DNA of 64,000 nucleotides, from contig CAWIOU010000035.1 of NCBI GenBank assembly GCA_963837805.1, forward strand, positions 1 through 64,000, written 5' to 3'. A program made the position numbers and the translations under genes. The notes under the pieces are model-generated. The model did no database searches. It saw nothing but the letters and a program-made list of their open reading frames with translations, and was not told the DNA's origin. Shown here piece by piece: positions 53,386 to 61,312 of the stretch; the stretch's first letter is position 1, and every line of letters starts with the position of its first letter. Source of the DNA: Bog-756 sp963837805. Its GTDB lineage: Bacteria > Actinomycetota > Acidimicrobiia > Acidimicrobiales > RAAP-2.

Positions 53386-54792
53386 CGGACCGTGCCTGAC
53401 AGGGCCGGGGCAGCCGCACCCGTCGCCGGTGCCCGCTGGTCGGCGAACTCGGCCACCAGGTCGGGCCCGTCGGCTCCGGTGACCACCAGTTCGACGAACG
53501 ATCCCACCGGAATGTGTTCGGGGACGTTGACGATCCCGTCGATCTCCGGGGCCTCCCGATAGGTCCGCGCCTCGCCCGGGCTGTCGACCAGCACCTCGAC
53601 GGTGGTGCCGATCAGGGCTTCCCGACGGGCGGCGGTGATGGCGTCCTGGAGCTCGGCACACTCACGCAGCCGCTCCGCCATCAACTCGTCGGGCACCTGG
53701 TCGTCGAGCCCGGAGGCGAAGGTGCCGACCTCGTTGCTGAAGGGGAAGAAGCCCACCCAGTCGAGCTGGGCCTCGGCGATCCACTCGAGGAGGTGGTCGT
53801 GATCGGCTTCGGTCTCACCGGGGTATCCGATGATGAACGACGACCGGAAGGCGGCCGTCGGCTCGGCCCGACGGATCGATCCGATCCGCTCGAGGAAGCG
53901 GTCGCCTTCGCCCCAACGCCGCATGCGCTTGAGCAGCGGCCGTGACACGTGCTGGAGGGAGAGGTCGAAATAGGGCACTCCGGTGGCGAGCATGGCGTCC
54001 ACGAGGGCGTCGTCGAGCGTCGAGGGGTAGAGGTAGAGCAGTCGGGTCCACCGGACCCGCTCGGCTACCGCGGCCACCAGGTCGACGATGGGTCGCCTGG
54101 CCCCGACGGCCGGGCCGTCGAGGCGGGGTTCGGTCCTTCCCCCCGAACGGTCCAGGGCGAACGACGAGAGGTCCTGGGCGACCAGGACCACCTCCCGCAA
54201 GGAAAGGTCTCGGCCCCCGAGTTGATCCACCTCGGCCAGGATCGAGTCGACCGAACGCGACCGCTGCTTGCCGCGGAACGAGGGAATGGCGCAGAACCCG
54301 CAGTTCCGGTCGCACCCCTCGGCGATCTTGATGTAGGACCACGGGGCGTTGGCGGCGGGGCGGGGCAGGTTCAACAGATCGAACGAGGGGGTCGGCGGGT
54401 CGGTCGGGGCCGCCACCGGCTTGCGGCCGAGGGTGACCGGGGTCCGGGTGTCGTGCGCAGCGCCGGATCCGGTCAATGACGGCCCCGAACGGTGCCACCA
54501 GGTCCACCTCGGGCAGGGCCCCGGCCAACTCGTCCCCGTAGCGCTCGGCCATGCATCCGGTGACCACCAACCTGGCCCCGGCCTGACGGGTCTCGGAGAG
54601 GGCGAGGATGGTGTCGATCGATTCCTGACGGGCCGCCTCGATGAAGGCGCAGGTGTTCACCACCACGAGCTCCGCCGCATCGGGCGAAACGGCGGCCTCG
54701 AGGCCTTCCCCGGTGAGGGTCCCGACCAATTTGTCCGAGTCGACCTGGTTCTTCGGGCAGCCCAACGTCTCGATCCAGTACCGCTCGGCCAC
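53382..54792 (-). CDS. rimO: Ribosomal protein S12 methylthiotransferase RimO, apparent frameshift
   Basis: Radical-SAM methylthiotransferase that modifies Asp of ribosomal protein S12. N-terminal UPF0004 domain (ETLGCPKNQVDSDK; VVNTCAFIEAARQES; TGCMAERY) is in one frame; the radical SAM Cys motif GCDRNCGFCAIPSFRG, the barrel and the C-terminal TRAM domain are in another. Deleting one base at 54465-54466 gives about 469 residues, the normal length. GTG 54792 lies 6 nt after TAGATT; GTG 54795 is the alternative. First gene of rimO-pgsA-cinA. Confidence 0.92.
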
Positions 54793-54798
54793 CACGAC

Positions 54799-54804
54799 AA
54801 TCTA
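54799..54804 (-). promoter_or_regulatory. -10 box of rimO operon (leaderless)
   Basis: TAGATT on the minus strand followed by 6 nt and GTG 54792. Confidence 0.45.
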
Positions 54805-54972
54805 CCGGGCCCGGGAGGCGGCAAGTCCTCAACGGCCCCCCGATGGGCGCAGCCGGCCCCGGGGACGGGCAGTCCAAGGGGATCTCCGGCCCCCTGCCGG
54901 CCCGATGCGGCTCCGGGGCCCCCGGTTGGCGTGACGCAGGAAGGCGACGCCGGCGTCAGGTGCCGGCGGTCT

Positions 54973-55014
54973 CCGATGTCCTGATACAGCTGTCCACGAT
55001 GTCCTGAGACATCA
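54973..55014. mobile_element. IS481-like terminal fragment
   Basis: GATGTCCTGA occurs twice, followed by TGTCCACGATGTCCTGAGAC and GACATC. The sequence resembles terminal inverted repeats of IS481-family elements as I remember them. No transposase is nearby, so at most it is a remnant end, abutting the tRNA gene's 3' end. Confidence 0.3.
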
Positions 55015-55015
55015 G

Positions 55016-55104
55016 CGGAGAGGGAGGGATTTGAACCCTCGGACCCAGTTACCCAGGTCAACTCATTAGCAGTGAGTCCGATTCGGCCGCTCTCGCACCT
55101 CTCC
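55016..55104 (-). tRNA. tRNA-Ser (GCT anticodon)
   Basis: 89 nt including the discriminator G. Acceptor stem GGAGAGG/CCTCTCC, anticodon loop ACTGCTAAT giving GCT (reads AGC/AGU), a long variable arm typical of tRNA-Ser, and T arm GAGGGTTCAAATCCCTC. CCA is not encoded. Confidence 0.97.
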
Positions 55105-55170
55105 GTGCCTCTGGGGCCACTATTCGGCCCATATTTTCCGGAGTGGAAGCAAGGGCCCAGACCTCGAGAC

Positions 55171-55440
55171 GACCCCAAGGGTACCGGATCCGTGGGCCAG
55201 CGAGGACCGTGCGAAGGGCACCTGCGGGTGTCCGCCGGCATCGATCCGACCGCCGGTCGACCGCTGCAATTGAGCAGATTCCTCGCTGCGAAGAACAAGA
55301 CCGACGGCGCCGCGGCAGTTGCGCGACTGGCAACAACGGCTCGACGACGTCGAGCCCGCCACAGGTCCTCTCGTCACTGTCCGCAACCTGATCGGCGAAT
55401 GGCTCCGCCACCGCGAGTCCAGAGGTGCCGTGGCTAGTGG
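55171..55440 (+). pseudogene. N-terminal fragment of a tyrosine recombinase/integrase
   Basis: KGTGSVGQRGPCEGHLRVSA and GIDPTAGRPLQLSRFLAAKN resemble the start of actinobacterial phage/ICE integrases (AP2-like arm-binding domain). After a one-base shift near 55317, LRDWQQRLDDVEPATGPLVT and VRNLIGEWLRHRESRG continue into the SAM-like core-binding domain. The catalytic domain with R-H-R-Y is absent; the piece stops where a SnoaL-like fragment begins. A remnant beside a tRNA gene. Confidence 0.6.
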
Positions 55441-55448
55441 CCGGAGAA

Positions 55449-55632
55449 CTACCTCAGAAGAGTGTCCTCAGCCATGGGGTCCCCGTGGCGAAAGACGACG
55501 CGCCATCGGCCATTCTCCAATCGGTATCCCTGGCTGGAACGGAGTGTTCGATTTTCTGTTTCGCCGTTGACCTCGCGGCTCATGTGCTCCAGAGCAACGG
55601 TGAAGGCAAGATCTCCGGATGCATGAGTCTTC
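55449..55632 (-). pseudogene. 3' fragment of a SnoaL-like/DUF4440 gene
   Basis: Minus-strand reading from the SDR stop gives SGDLAFTVALEHMSREVNGE, then RTLRSSQGYRLENGRWRVVF and RHGDPMAEDTLLR with a TAG at 55449-55451. This is the C-terminal half of an NTF2-fold protein. No start is available because the frame begins inside the end of the SDR gene. Confidence 0.6.
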
Positions 55633-56416
55633 AGAGGCTCTGACTGAGACCCCCATCAATGAGGTAGTTCGCTCCCGTCACGTTGGACGCTCGGCTGCTG
55701 GCCAGGAATACGATCAGGTCCGCGATCTCCTCCGGTGCGGTAAAGCGACCGGTGGCTGTGTCCTTGACGGCTTGATGGGCGACGTCATCCGCGGCGGCAC
55801 CTCGAGCGGCTGAAATGGTGGCGGCCACACCCTCAGTGCCCAGCCACAGCTGCGTCGAAACAGGGCCTGCGCTGACGGCGTTGACTCGGATCCCGTGCGG
55901 CCCGACCTCTTTGGACAACGCCTTCGAGAAGTTGGTGAGCGCCGCCTTCGCCGCGCTGTAGTCGATGACGAGGGGGTCCGGTAGCGTGGCGTTTACCGAG
56001 GCGTTGTTGACGATGCTTCCGCTACCCCGATCGATCATGTGTGGCAGGACAGCCCGGGTCGTCCTGACGGCAGCCATGAAGGTCAACGTCATCGTGGTCG
56101 ACCACTGCTCGTCGGTAACGGACACGAAGCCGTCCAATCGGGGTGTAACCGCTCCGGCGTTGTTGATGAGGAGGTCGATGACGCCCCCACTTAGCGCTGC
56201 CTCAACGAGCTGCGATGGCCCTTGGTCCGCTGAGAGGTCGGCGCCGACGTGGACAACGTCGCCCTCTTCGCCCAGGGAATCCAGCTCCGGCGAAGACCGA
56301 CGCGATCCGGCGACGACGGCAACACCCTCAGCCACGAGTCGCCGGGCCACGGCGAGGCCGATGCCTTTGCTCGCCCCCGTGACAAGGGCGCGCTTGCCCT
56401 CGAGCCCAAGATCCAT
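55631..56416 (-). CDS. Short-chain dehydrogenase/reductase
   Basis: 261 residues. TGASKGIGLAVA, NNAGAV, catalytic Ser in NNASVNAT, Tyr and Lys in DYSAAKAAL, and the C-terminal GANYLIDGG. Oxidoreductase of unknown substrate. Follows the hydrolase gene by 37 bp on the same strand; a LysR gene lies divergent to the pair and probably controls it. Confidence 0.92.
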   Translation of the reverse strand: MDLGLEGKRALVTGASKGIGLAVARRLVAEGVAVVAGSRRSSPELDSLGEEGDVVHVGADLSADQGPSQLVEAALSGGVIDLLINNAGAVTPRLDGFVSVTDEQWSTTMTLTFMAAVRTTRAVLPHMIDRGSGSIVNNASVNATLPDPLVIDYSAAKAALTNFSKALSKEVGPHGIRVNAVSAGPVSTQLWLGTEGVAATISAARGAAADDVAHQAVKDTATGRFTAPEEIADLIVFLASSRASNVTGANYLIDGGLSQSL

Positions 56417-56453
56417 GATGCCTCCTATGGCCTAGAGACGGGTCCTTTTCGCT

Positions 56454-57254
56454 TCAGATACCGTTGATATTGAGCCAGTCGAGGACGGCAGTGGCCACGT
56501 CCGTCCAGCCCGTGTCGATGGTCAGGGAGTGGCCCCGACCCTCGAACTTCTTGAGCTCAGTGACGGCGGTGGAATCGCGGTACTGCTTGAGTGTGGACCG
56601 AGTGACCTTGTCAGGGACGGTGTGATCCTTCGTGCCCGAGATGAGCAGGAGCGGTCCTCGCTCCTCGTTCTGGGTGTCGACCTTGGCTGGGGAATGCAGT
56701 GAGAAGTTGGCGACGGCTGCTTCGAATAAGGGCCTGGCGGGTGATGGGATTGTCCACGCTTCGAACAGCCGGTCGGACTCCTCCTCGGTCAGCGCGTTTC
56801 CGAAGCCGAACCGAAACTCCTTGCTCGTCAGGGAAACTGCCTTATGGCGATTGGCGGGGTTTCCGAGCGCGGGCAGCCCAGAGCGCAACTGGGCCAGGGG
56901 AAGAGGCAGGACACCCTTGATTTGCGCCGGATCGATGGCCACTGCCGCGGCACCGTAGCCCTCCCCGAGAAGCTTTTCGGCAATGAGTCCACCAAACGAG
57001 TGGCCGATGATCACCGGCTCTCCGTCGAGGCCATCGATGATCTGCACCATGTGGGAGGTCACGTCGTCGATGCCGACGTTGGCCACCAGTTCGGGATGCT
57101 CTCTGGCCTCCGCCACCGTCGGAGGCTCGTTGGGCCACCCCGGCGCAATGGGTTCAAAACCCGCTTCCCGGAACCGGTCGAGCCAAGGCGACCAGCTGGT
57201 TGCGTGCAACCAGAGTCCGTGTATGAAGACGGCGGGCCTTTTTCCGGCAGCCAT
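56454..57254 (-). CDS. Alpha/beta hydrolase
   Basis: 266 residues. VFIHGLWLHATSW (oxyanion region), nucleophile Ser in IIGHSFGGLIAEK, acid Asp in ISGTKDHTVP and His in GRGHSLTIDTG. Resembles EstC-like esterase/lactonase proteins. ATG 57254. First gene of a two-gene operon with the SDR, divergent from LysR. Confidence 0.88.
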   Translation of the reverse strand: MAAGKRPAVFIHGLWLHATSWSPWLDRFREAGFEPIAPGWPNEPPTVAEAREHPELVANVGIDDVTSHMVQIIDGLDGEPVIIGHSFGGLIAEKLLGEGYGAAAVAIDPAQIKGVLPLPLAQLRSGLPALGNPANRHKAVSLTSKEFRFGFGNALTEEESDRLFEAWTIPSPARPLFEAAVANFSLHSPAKVDTQNEERGPLLLISGTKDHTVPDKVTRSTLKQYRDSTAVTELKKFEGRGHSLTIDTGWTDVATAVLDWLNINGI

Positions 57255-57425
57255 GTCGGGTCCTTTCGTTGGGGGGCGTCTCTAAGACAACTCCCTTTCC
57301 GCCGCGGTGTCCAAGATCAATGCGACCTGGATCGATAACCAAATGGACATGACCAGGACGCCACCGACTAGCGTCCGAGTAGTGCACACCTGGCCAGCTG
57401 ACTGAGAGGGCTAGGGGGCATAGCC

Positions 57426-58466
57426 GTGGACCTCGACCTGCGTTTGGTTCGCTATTTCGTAGTGGTGGCCGATGAACTTCACTTCGGCCGGGCGGCGAAC
57501 AAGCTCCACATCAGCCAGCCAGCACTCTCGAAGCAGATCCGCAAGCTCGAGGATCAACTCGGCGTGCGTCTCCTCATCCGTGACAGCCGTCATGTTGCGC
57601 TCACTGTCCGGGGCGAAGACTTTCTTGGCGACGCTCGGGAGTTGCTCAGACTGGCGGAGCGAATGCAGCAACGACCGGACGGCAACCAGATACGAATCGC
57701 CCACATCTTCGAACTCGCCACCAGTCGTGACGTGGCCGATGAATATTCAAAGGCACACCCCGACGTGACGATCATCGAACATGCCATGGACAGCATGGCC
57801 CAGCTCGACGCTCTGCTCGAGAATCGCCTCGATGTGGCCATCCTCCGTGTCACCCCGCAAATGCTCCACGACCATCCGAAGGGGTGGTCCCACACGCTTC
57901 TCCGGCTCGAACCGATGCGCTTGGTGGGTCGTCGCGGAGATCGTCCTCGCCTGACAGCGTCGATGTTCGAGCGGCCCATCGAGGTTCTTGCAGATTCTCC
58001 CGAGTCCGGACTTCACAAGGCATACGGCGACTTCTTGAGCCCACTCGAACAGTTCTTGGGGTTGTCGATGCGGTGGCTTGGAACCCCAGGAGCCTTCAGC
58101 CACTGTCTCGCCGTGATCGAACGCGCAACCGAATCCGCCTTCTCACTGGAATTCGACAGCTATGCCGTCCGTTATGCGGCTGAGGGTCTACCGCTCTACA
58201 ACCCTGAGGAGATCTCGCCGCATTACCCCTGGTCGATTGCGTGGCGCGACGGTCGCGTACCTCGCGCCACGGCTGATTTCCTGGAGATCGCCCAAGACAC
58301 GGGAACGGCACGTGCCTGGCGCGACTTCGATCGCATCCAACAAGCACCTCCCTGGTTGCCCCCGAATGATCCGGTGGCGGCGGAGCTGGGATTCCAGCCG
58401 CCAACTGACTGGGCCAGAGACCGACTCGACAATGAGCGGTCGCGCCACGAACCTGCTGGGGGTTGA
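57426..58466 (+). CDS. LysR-family transcriptional regulator
   Basis: 346 residues. LTTR winged helix (RLVRYFVVVADELHFGRAAN; ISQPALSKQIRKLEDQLG) and an effector domain with the C-terminus extended by about 40 residues (PPWLPPNDPVAAELGFQPPT). Divergent from the hydrolase/SDR operon. The 171-bp spacer contains an AT-rich ATCGATAACCAAATGG segment that could be the LTTR site. GTG 57426. Confidence 0.9.
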   Translation: MDLDLRLVRYFVVVADELHFGRAANKLHISQPALSKQIRKLEDQLGVRLLIRDSRHVALTVRGEDFLGDARELLRLAERMQQRPDGNQIRIAHIFELATSRDVADEYSKAHPDVTIIEHAMDSMAQLDALLENRLDVAILRVTPQMLHDHPKGWSHTLLRLEPMRLVGRRGDRPRLTASMFERPIEVLADSPESGLHKAYGDFLSPLEQFLGLSMRWLGTPGAFSHCLAVIERATESAFSLEFDSYAVRYAAEGLPLYNPEEISPHYPWSIAWRDGRVPRATADFLEIAQDTGTARAWRDFDRIQQAPPWLPPNDPVAAELGFQPPTDWARDRLDNERSRHEPAGG

Positions 58467-58630
58467 GACTCTGGCCAGGTACTCAGGATCGCGGCAGAAG
58501 ACCGAAAGGACCGTTGAGTGGCTCCCGGGGTCAGAAGACCGCCTCTCAAGCAGCACTCCGCTGGGAGGGTGAGGAGGGTCGCTCTGGGAGCACCGCTCAA
58601 GCGATCAGTCGCGGTTGCCGATGAATCGGA

Positions 58631-58879
58631 ATGGCGGTGATCGTGGCAACCTCCGACCTCTCGACCGAACTGGCACTTGCCGTGGTCCTGTTTGGCGGAG
58701 TTCTCTCGGTCGCCCTGTACCTCCTCCCCTTCATCATTGGGGAGGCTCGAGGTGTTCCTCACCTCCGCAGCCTCTTCGCCATCAATCTGCTGCTGGGGTG
58801 GACGCTCGTCGGTTGGGTGGCCGTCTTGGCCATGGCCTGTCGCACCGAGGGCTGCTCCAGTGGTCGGGACACCATGTGA
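58631..58879 (+). CDS. Superinfection immunity protein-like membrane protein
   Basis: 82 residues with two TM helices. LLPFIIGEARGVPHLRSLFA and INLLLGWTLVGWVAVLAMA match the Imm_superinfect family (phage T4 Imm-type two-TM proteins), whose hallmark is the NLLLGWTLIGW-like second helix. In T4, Imm blocks DNA entry by later phages; chromosomal homologues are common and their role is mostly unknown. ATG 58631, no strong ribosome site. Confidence 0.75.
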   Translation: MAVIVATSDLSTELALAVVLFGGVLSVALYLLPFIIGEARGVPHLRSLFAINLLLGWTLVGWVAVLAMACRTEGCSSGRDTM

Positions 58880-58909
58880 TCAGGCCCTACCGCGAGTGGG
58901 TCAGGGTTG

Positions 58910-59786
58910 TCAGTTCACCTTCGAGAGTGGATGACCACTTGTGATGGATTCCTGCGCTACCTCGCCGGGTGGGGGTAATTCGATGACCGAGCCGGTGCTG
59001 TCTTGATTGTTGGATCCGCCCGCTCGGGCGACAACGGTCTTGTTCCTCCCACCGGCCTTGGCACTCAAGAGGGCTTCGTCAGCCAGGCTTACTACTTGCT
59101 GGAAATCAGCGGCTTGGTCGGACGAGGCCAGACCGAAGCTCACGGTGAACTCCGGGAGGTTGCCCACCGTGAGTCGATCGGCCAAGCGACGTCTGACCCG
59201 TTCGAGAACCTGGGCTGCTTCGTCGATCGGACACATCGGAAGGACGATGACGAACTCTTCCCCTCCGTAGCGCGAGGGGATATCTGAAGGCCTGAGGGAG
59301 TCGCGGAGAACCTGGGAGAAGGTACGTAGTGACCGGTCACCGGCGTCCTGGCCAAAGACGTCGTTCAGTTCCTTGAACTTGTCGAGATCTCCGTATGCCA
59401 CCGCATAGGCCACGCTGTTCTCCTTGAGGTCGCGGACACTTTGTTCAACGCTCCTTCGAGTCATCAGACCCGTCAGTGAATCGCTATTGGCCTCGGTCTG
59501 CGAAAGCGCAAAGGCACGGAGCATGGCCAGTCGTTCCGAAGCCCTTCTCGCCACCACTTCGATGTCACTGCTTCGATGTCACTGCGAACCTCGGACGAGG
59601 GTGCGGTTCCGTCCTCAGAGTTCACGTGGAACACGCCGACGGAGTTGCCGCTGATGCCGACCGGGACACAAAGGGCGGAGCAACCGCGCCCCCGAAGATC
59701 GGGACAGGCATCGATCGCAGTGCTCGACGGAAAGATCATGGTCTGTCCACGAGCCGCTGCCGGGCAGTCGTCCGGGCAAATGTCGC
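58910..59786 (-). pseudogene. Broken GAF-GGDEF diguanylate cyclase gene
   Basis: The 3' part encodes a full GGDEF domain (NSDSLTGLMTRRS; YGDLDKFKELNDVFGQDAGD; SRYGGEEFVIVLP), active-site motif GGEEF. Upstream is the C-terminal half of a GAF domain (CPDDCPAAARGQ; SALCVPVGISGNSVGVFHV) in another frame. A 14-bp tandem duplication at 59558-59585 breaks the frame; removing one copy gives a continuous SDIEVVARRASERLAMLRA helix. The N-terminal GAF half is missing because the gene is joined to a beta-propeller gene near 59780. It would have made c-di-GMP. Confidence 0.75.
59558..59585. repeat. 14-bp perfect tandem duplication
   Basis: CTTCGATGTCACTG occurs twice in direct succession and shifts the frame of the GAF-GGDEF gene. 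Confidence 0.9.
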
Positions 59787-60632
59787 CGTGTCGATCACGC
59801 TCACCGTATTTTTCGTTTTATTGGTCACATAGGCGGTGGCACCATCATGAGTGATGGCTACGCCCTGAGGATTGACGCCGACTGGGATGGTGGTTGTGAC
59901 CAAGTTTGTGGCGGTGTCGATCACGCTGACCGAATTGTCCGTAGCATTTGTCACATAGACGGCCGAGCCGTCGGGGGTGACAGCCACGCCGTGCGGGTTT
60001 GCTCCCACCTGAATCGTGACAGTCGCTAGGTTGCTAGCGGTATCGATGACGCTGACGGAGTTGAAGTTGGCATTGGCCACGTAAGCAGTGGAACCGTCTG
60101 GGCTGATCGCCACGCCCTGCGGGCTCGATCCGACCGAGACAGTGCCAGTAACAGTGTTCGTGGCGGTGGAGATCACGCTGACCGTGCTGACACCACTGTT
60201 CGTCACGTAGACATCAGACCCATCGGGAGTGACGGCCACCCCGTGCGGAGCCGCACCGACCGTGACGGCACCAGTCACCGTATTGGTGGCGGTGTTGATG
60301 ACGCTGACCGTACCGGCGCCGCTGTTGGCGACATAGGCGTGGGAACCGTCGGGAGTGACGGCCACACCGAACGGGCTCGTCCCGACGGGCACGGTGGCGG
60401 TGACGGGCGCGGCACCGGCCAACCCGGAGTCCGTGGCGACGGCGACGAAGGTCGAACACGAGGCGACCGCCAGAGCGATGACCATGGCCTTTCGGACCGC
60501 TTTCCGGAGCCCATCCGCCGACGTCCCTGTCAACGTTGCAGCACCTGAGCCCGACGGTTCAACACAGGAAGAAGAACCACCGAATCGGAACAGGGGGCGG
60601 CAAGACTTAGAGAAAGACTTTTTGAGGGGCAT
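59736..60632 (-). CDS. YVTN-type beta-propeller protein, truncated at a deletion scar
   Basis: About 298 residues: a signal region (LRKAVRKAMVIALAVASCST) then five copies of a 42-residue YVTN blade (pattern VGxxPxGVAVTPDGSxxYVTN, SVSVIDTATN). Propellers usually have seven blades; the sixth never begins, the frame instead running into about 15 residues of GAF-gene DNA out of frame. Secreted repeat protein of unknown binding role. ATG 60632 is chosen; the frame is open to 60698. Confidence 0.7.
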   Translation of the reverse strand: MPLKKSFSKSCRPLFRFGGSSSCVEPSGSGAATLTGTSADGLRKAVRKAMVIALAVASCSTFVAVATDSGLAGAAPVTATVPVGTSPFGVAVTPDGSHAYVANSGAGTVSVINTATNTVTGAVTVGAAPHGVAVTPDGSDVYVTNSGVSTVSVISTATNTVTGTVSVGSSPQGVAISPDGSTAYVANANFNSVSVIDTASNLATVTIQVGANPHGVAVTPDGSAVYVTNATDNSVSVIDTATNLVTTTIPVGVNPQGVAITHDGATAYVTNKTKNTVSVIDTATFARTTARQRLVDRP

Positions 60633-60850
60633 CAGTGCCTGACTATGGGGACCCCGAAATAGATAACCGTCTTCGACGGACGTTCGGGGGCTGTTCACTC
60701 ACAATACTCTGGATATGAATTACTGGCAATATTTTTCTATGTTTGGACCAGTCATTGGCTGCGGCAAAGGGCGGCCGCCAAGCCAAGCCGATAGGATTTC
60801 GCAGGTCACCCGGCGGACAACCAGGCCGGAACGGAGAATCCGAGGAGCTG

Positions 60851-61306
60851 ATGGCATTGTTCGAGAACGTCGTCGTGGGAGCGGACAGTTCGTCGACCGC
60901 CCGTCAGGCGGTCGTGGCCGCAGCCGACATCGCCCAACTGACCGGCGGGACCCTCCACATCGTGACCGCCTACGACCCGAAGTCGGTGAAACATGAGCAT
61001 CTGCCTTCGGAATTCCGGCTCACCACGACAACGAACCCGGCCGACGTCCTGCTCGAGGGCCTGTCGGGGATCGCCAAGGAACGCGGGCTCGAGCCGGTCG
61101 TCCACCCCTCGACGGGTGACCCGGCCGAGGTGGTTGTCAAGGTGGCTCAATCCGTGGACGCCGATCTGATCGTCGTCGGGAACAAGGGGATGCGCGGGGC
61201 CCGCCGGGTCCTCGGGAGCGTCCCCAACTCGATCGCCCACAGCGCCCCGTGTTCGGTACTGATCGTCGACACGGTCGACACGGTCGACACGGTCGACGCC
61301 GGCTGA
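60851..61306 (+). CDS. Universal stress protein (UspA family)
   Basis: 151 residues, one Usp domain: NVVVGADSSSTARQAVVAAA and the ATP loop VVGNKGMRGARRVLGSVPNS (GNKG where many have GSRG). The last residues are a DTV repeat produced by a 9-bp tandem repeat. ATG 60851 follows GAGGAGCTG. No DosR-like box seen in its 150-bp upstream region. Confidence 0.92.
   Translation: MALFENVVVGADSSSTARQAVVAAADIAQLTGGTLHIVTAYDPKSVKHEHLPSEFRLTTTTNPADVLLEGLSGIAKERGLEPVVHPSTGDPAEVVVKVAQSVDADLIVVGNKGMRGARRVLGSVPNSIAHSAPCSVLIVDTVDTVDTVDAG
61265..61297 (+). repeat. 9-bp tandem repeat in the 3' end of the stress-protein gene
   Basis: GTCGACACG three times plus a partial fourth copy, encoding the repeated DTV near the C-terminus. 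Confidence 0.85.
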
Positions 61307-61312
61307 GCCGGC

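Noticed and set aside
55016..55104. attL/attR pair around tRNA-Ser
   Set aside because: I saw no second copy of the tRNA 3' end within the window, and the integrase fragment lies on the tRNA 5' side, not the usual one.
60000..60400. CRISPR-like array
   Set aside because: The regular repeats are 126-bp protein-coding blades in frame, with no spacer structure.
61265..61297. Short tandem array as a regulatory iteron
   Set aside because: Only three and a bit copies of 9 bp, in frame at the end of a coding region.
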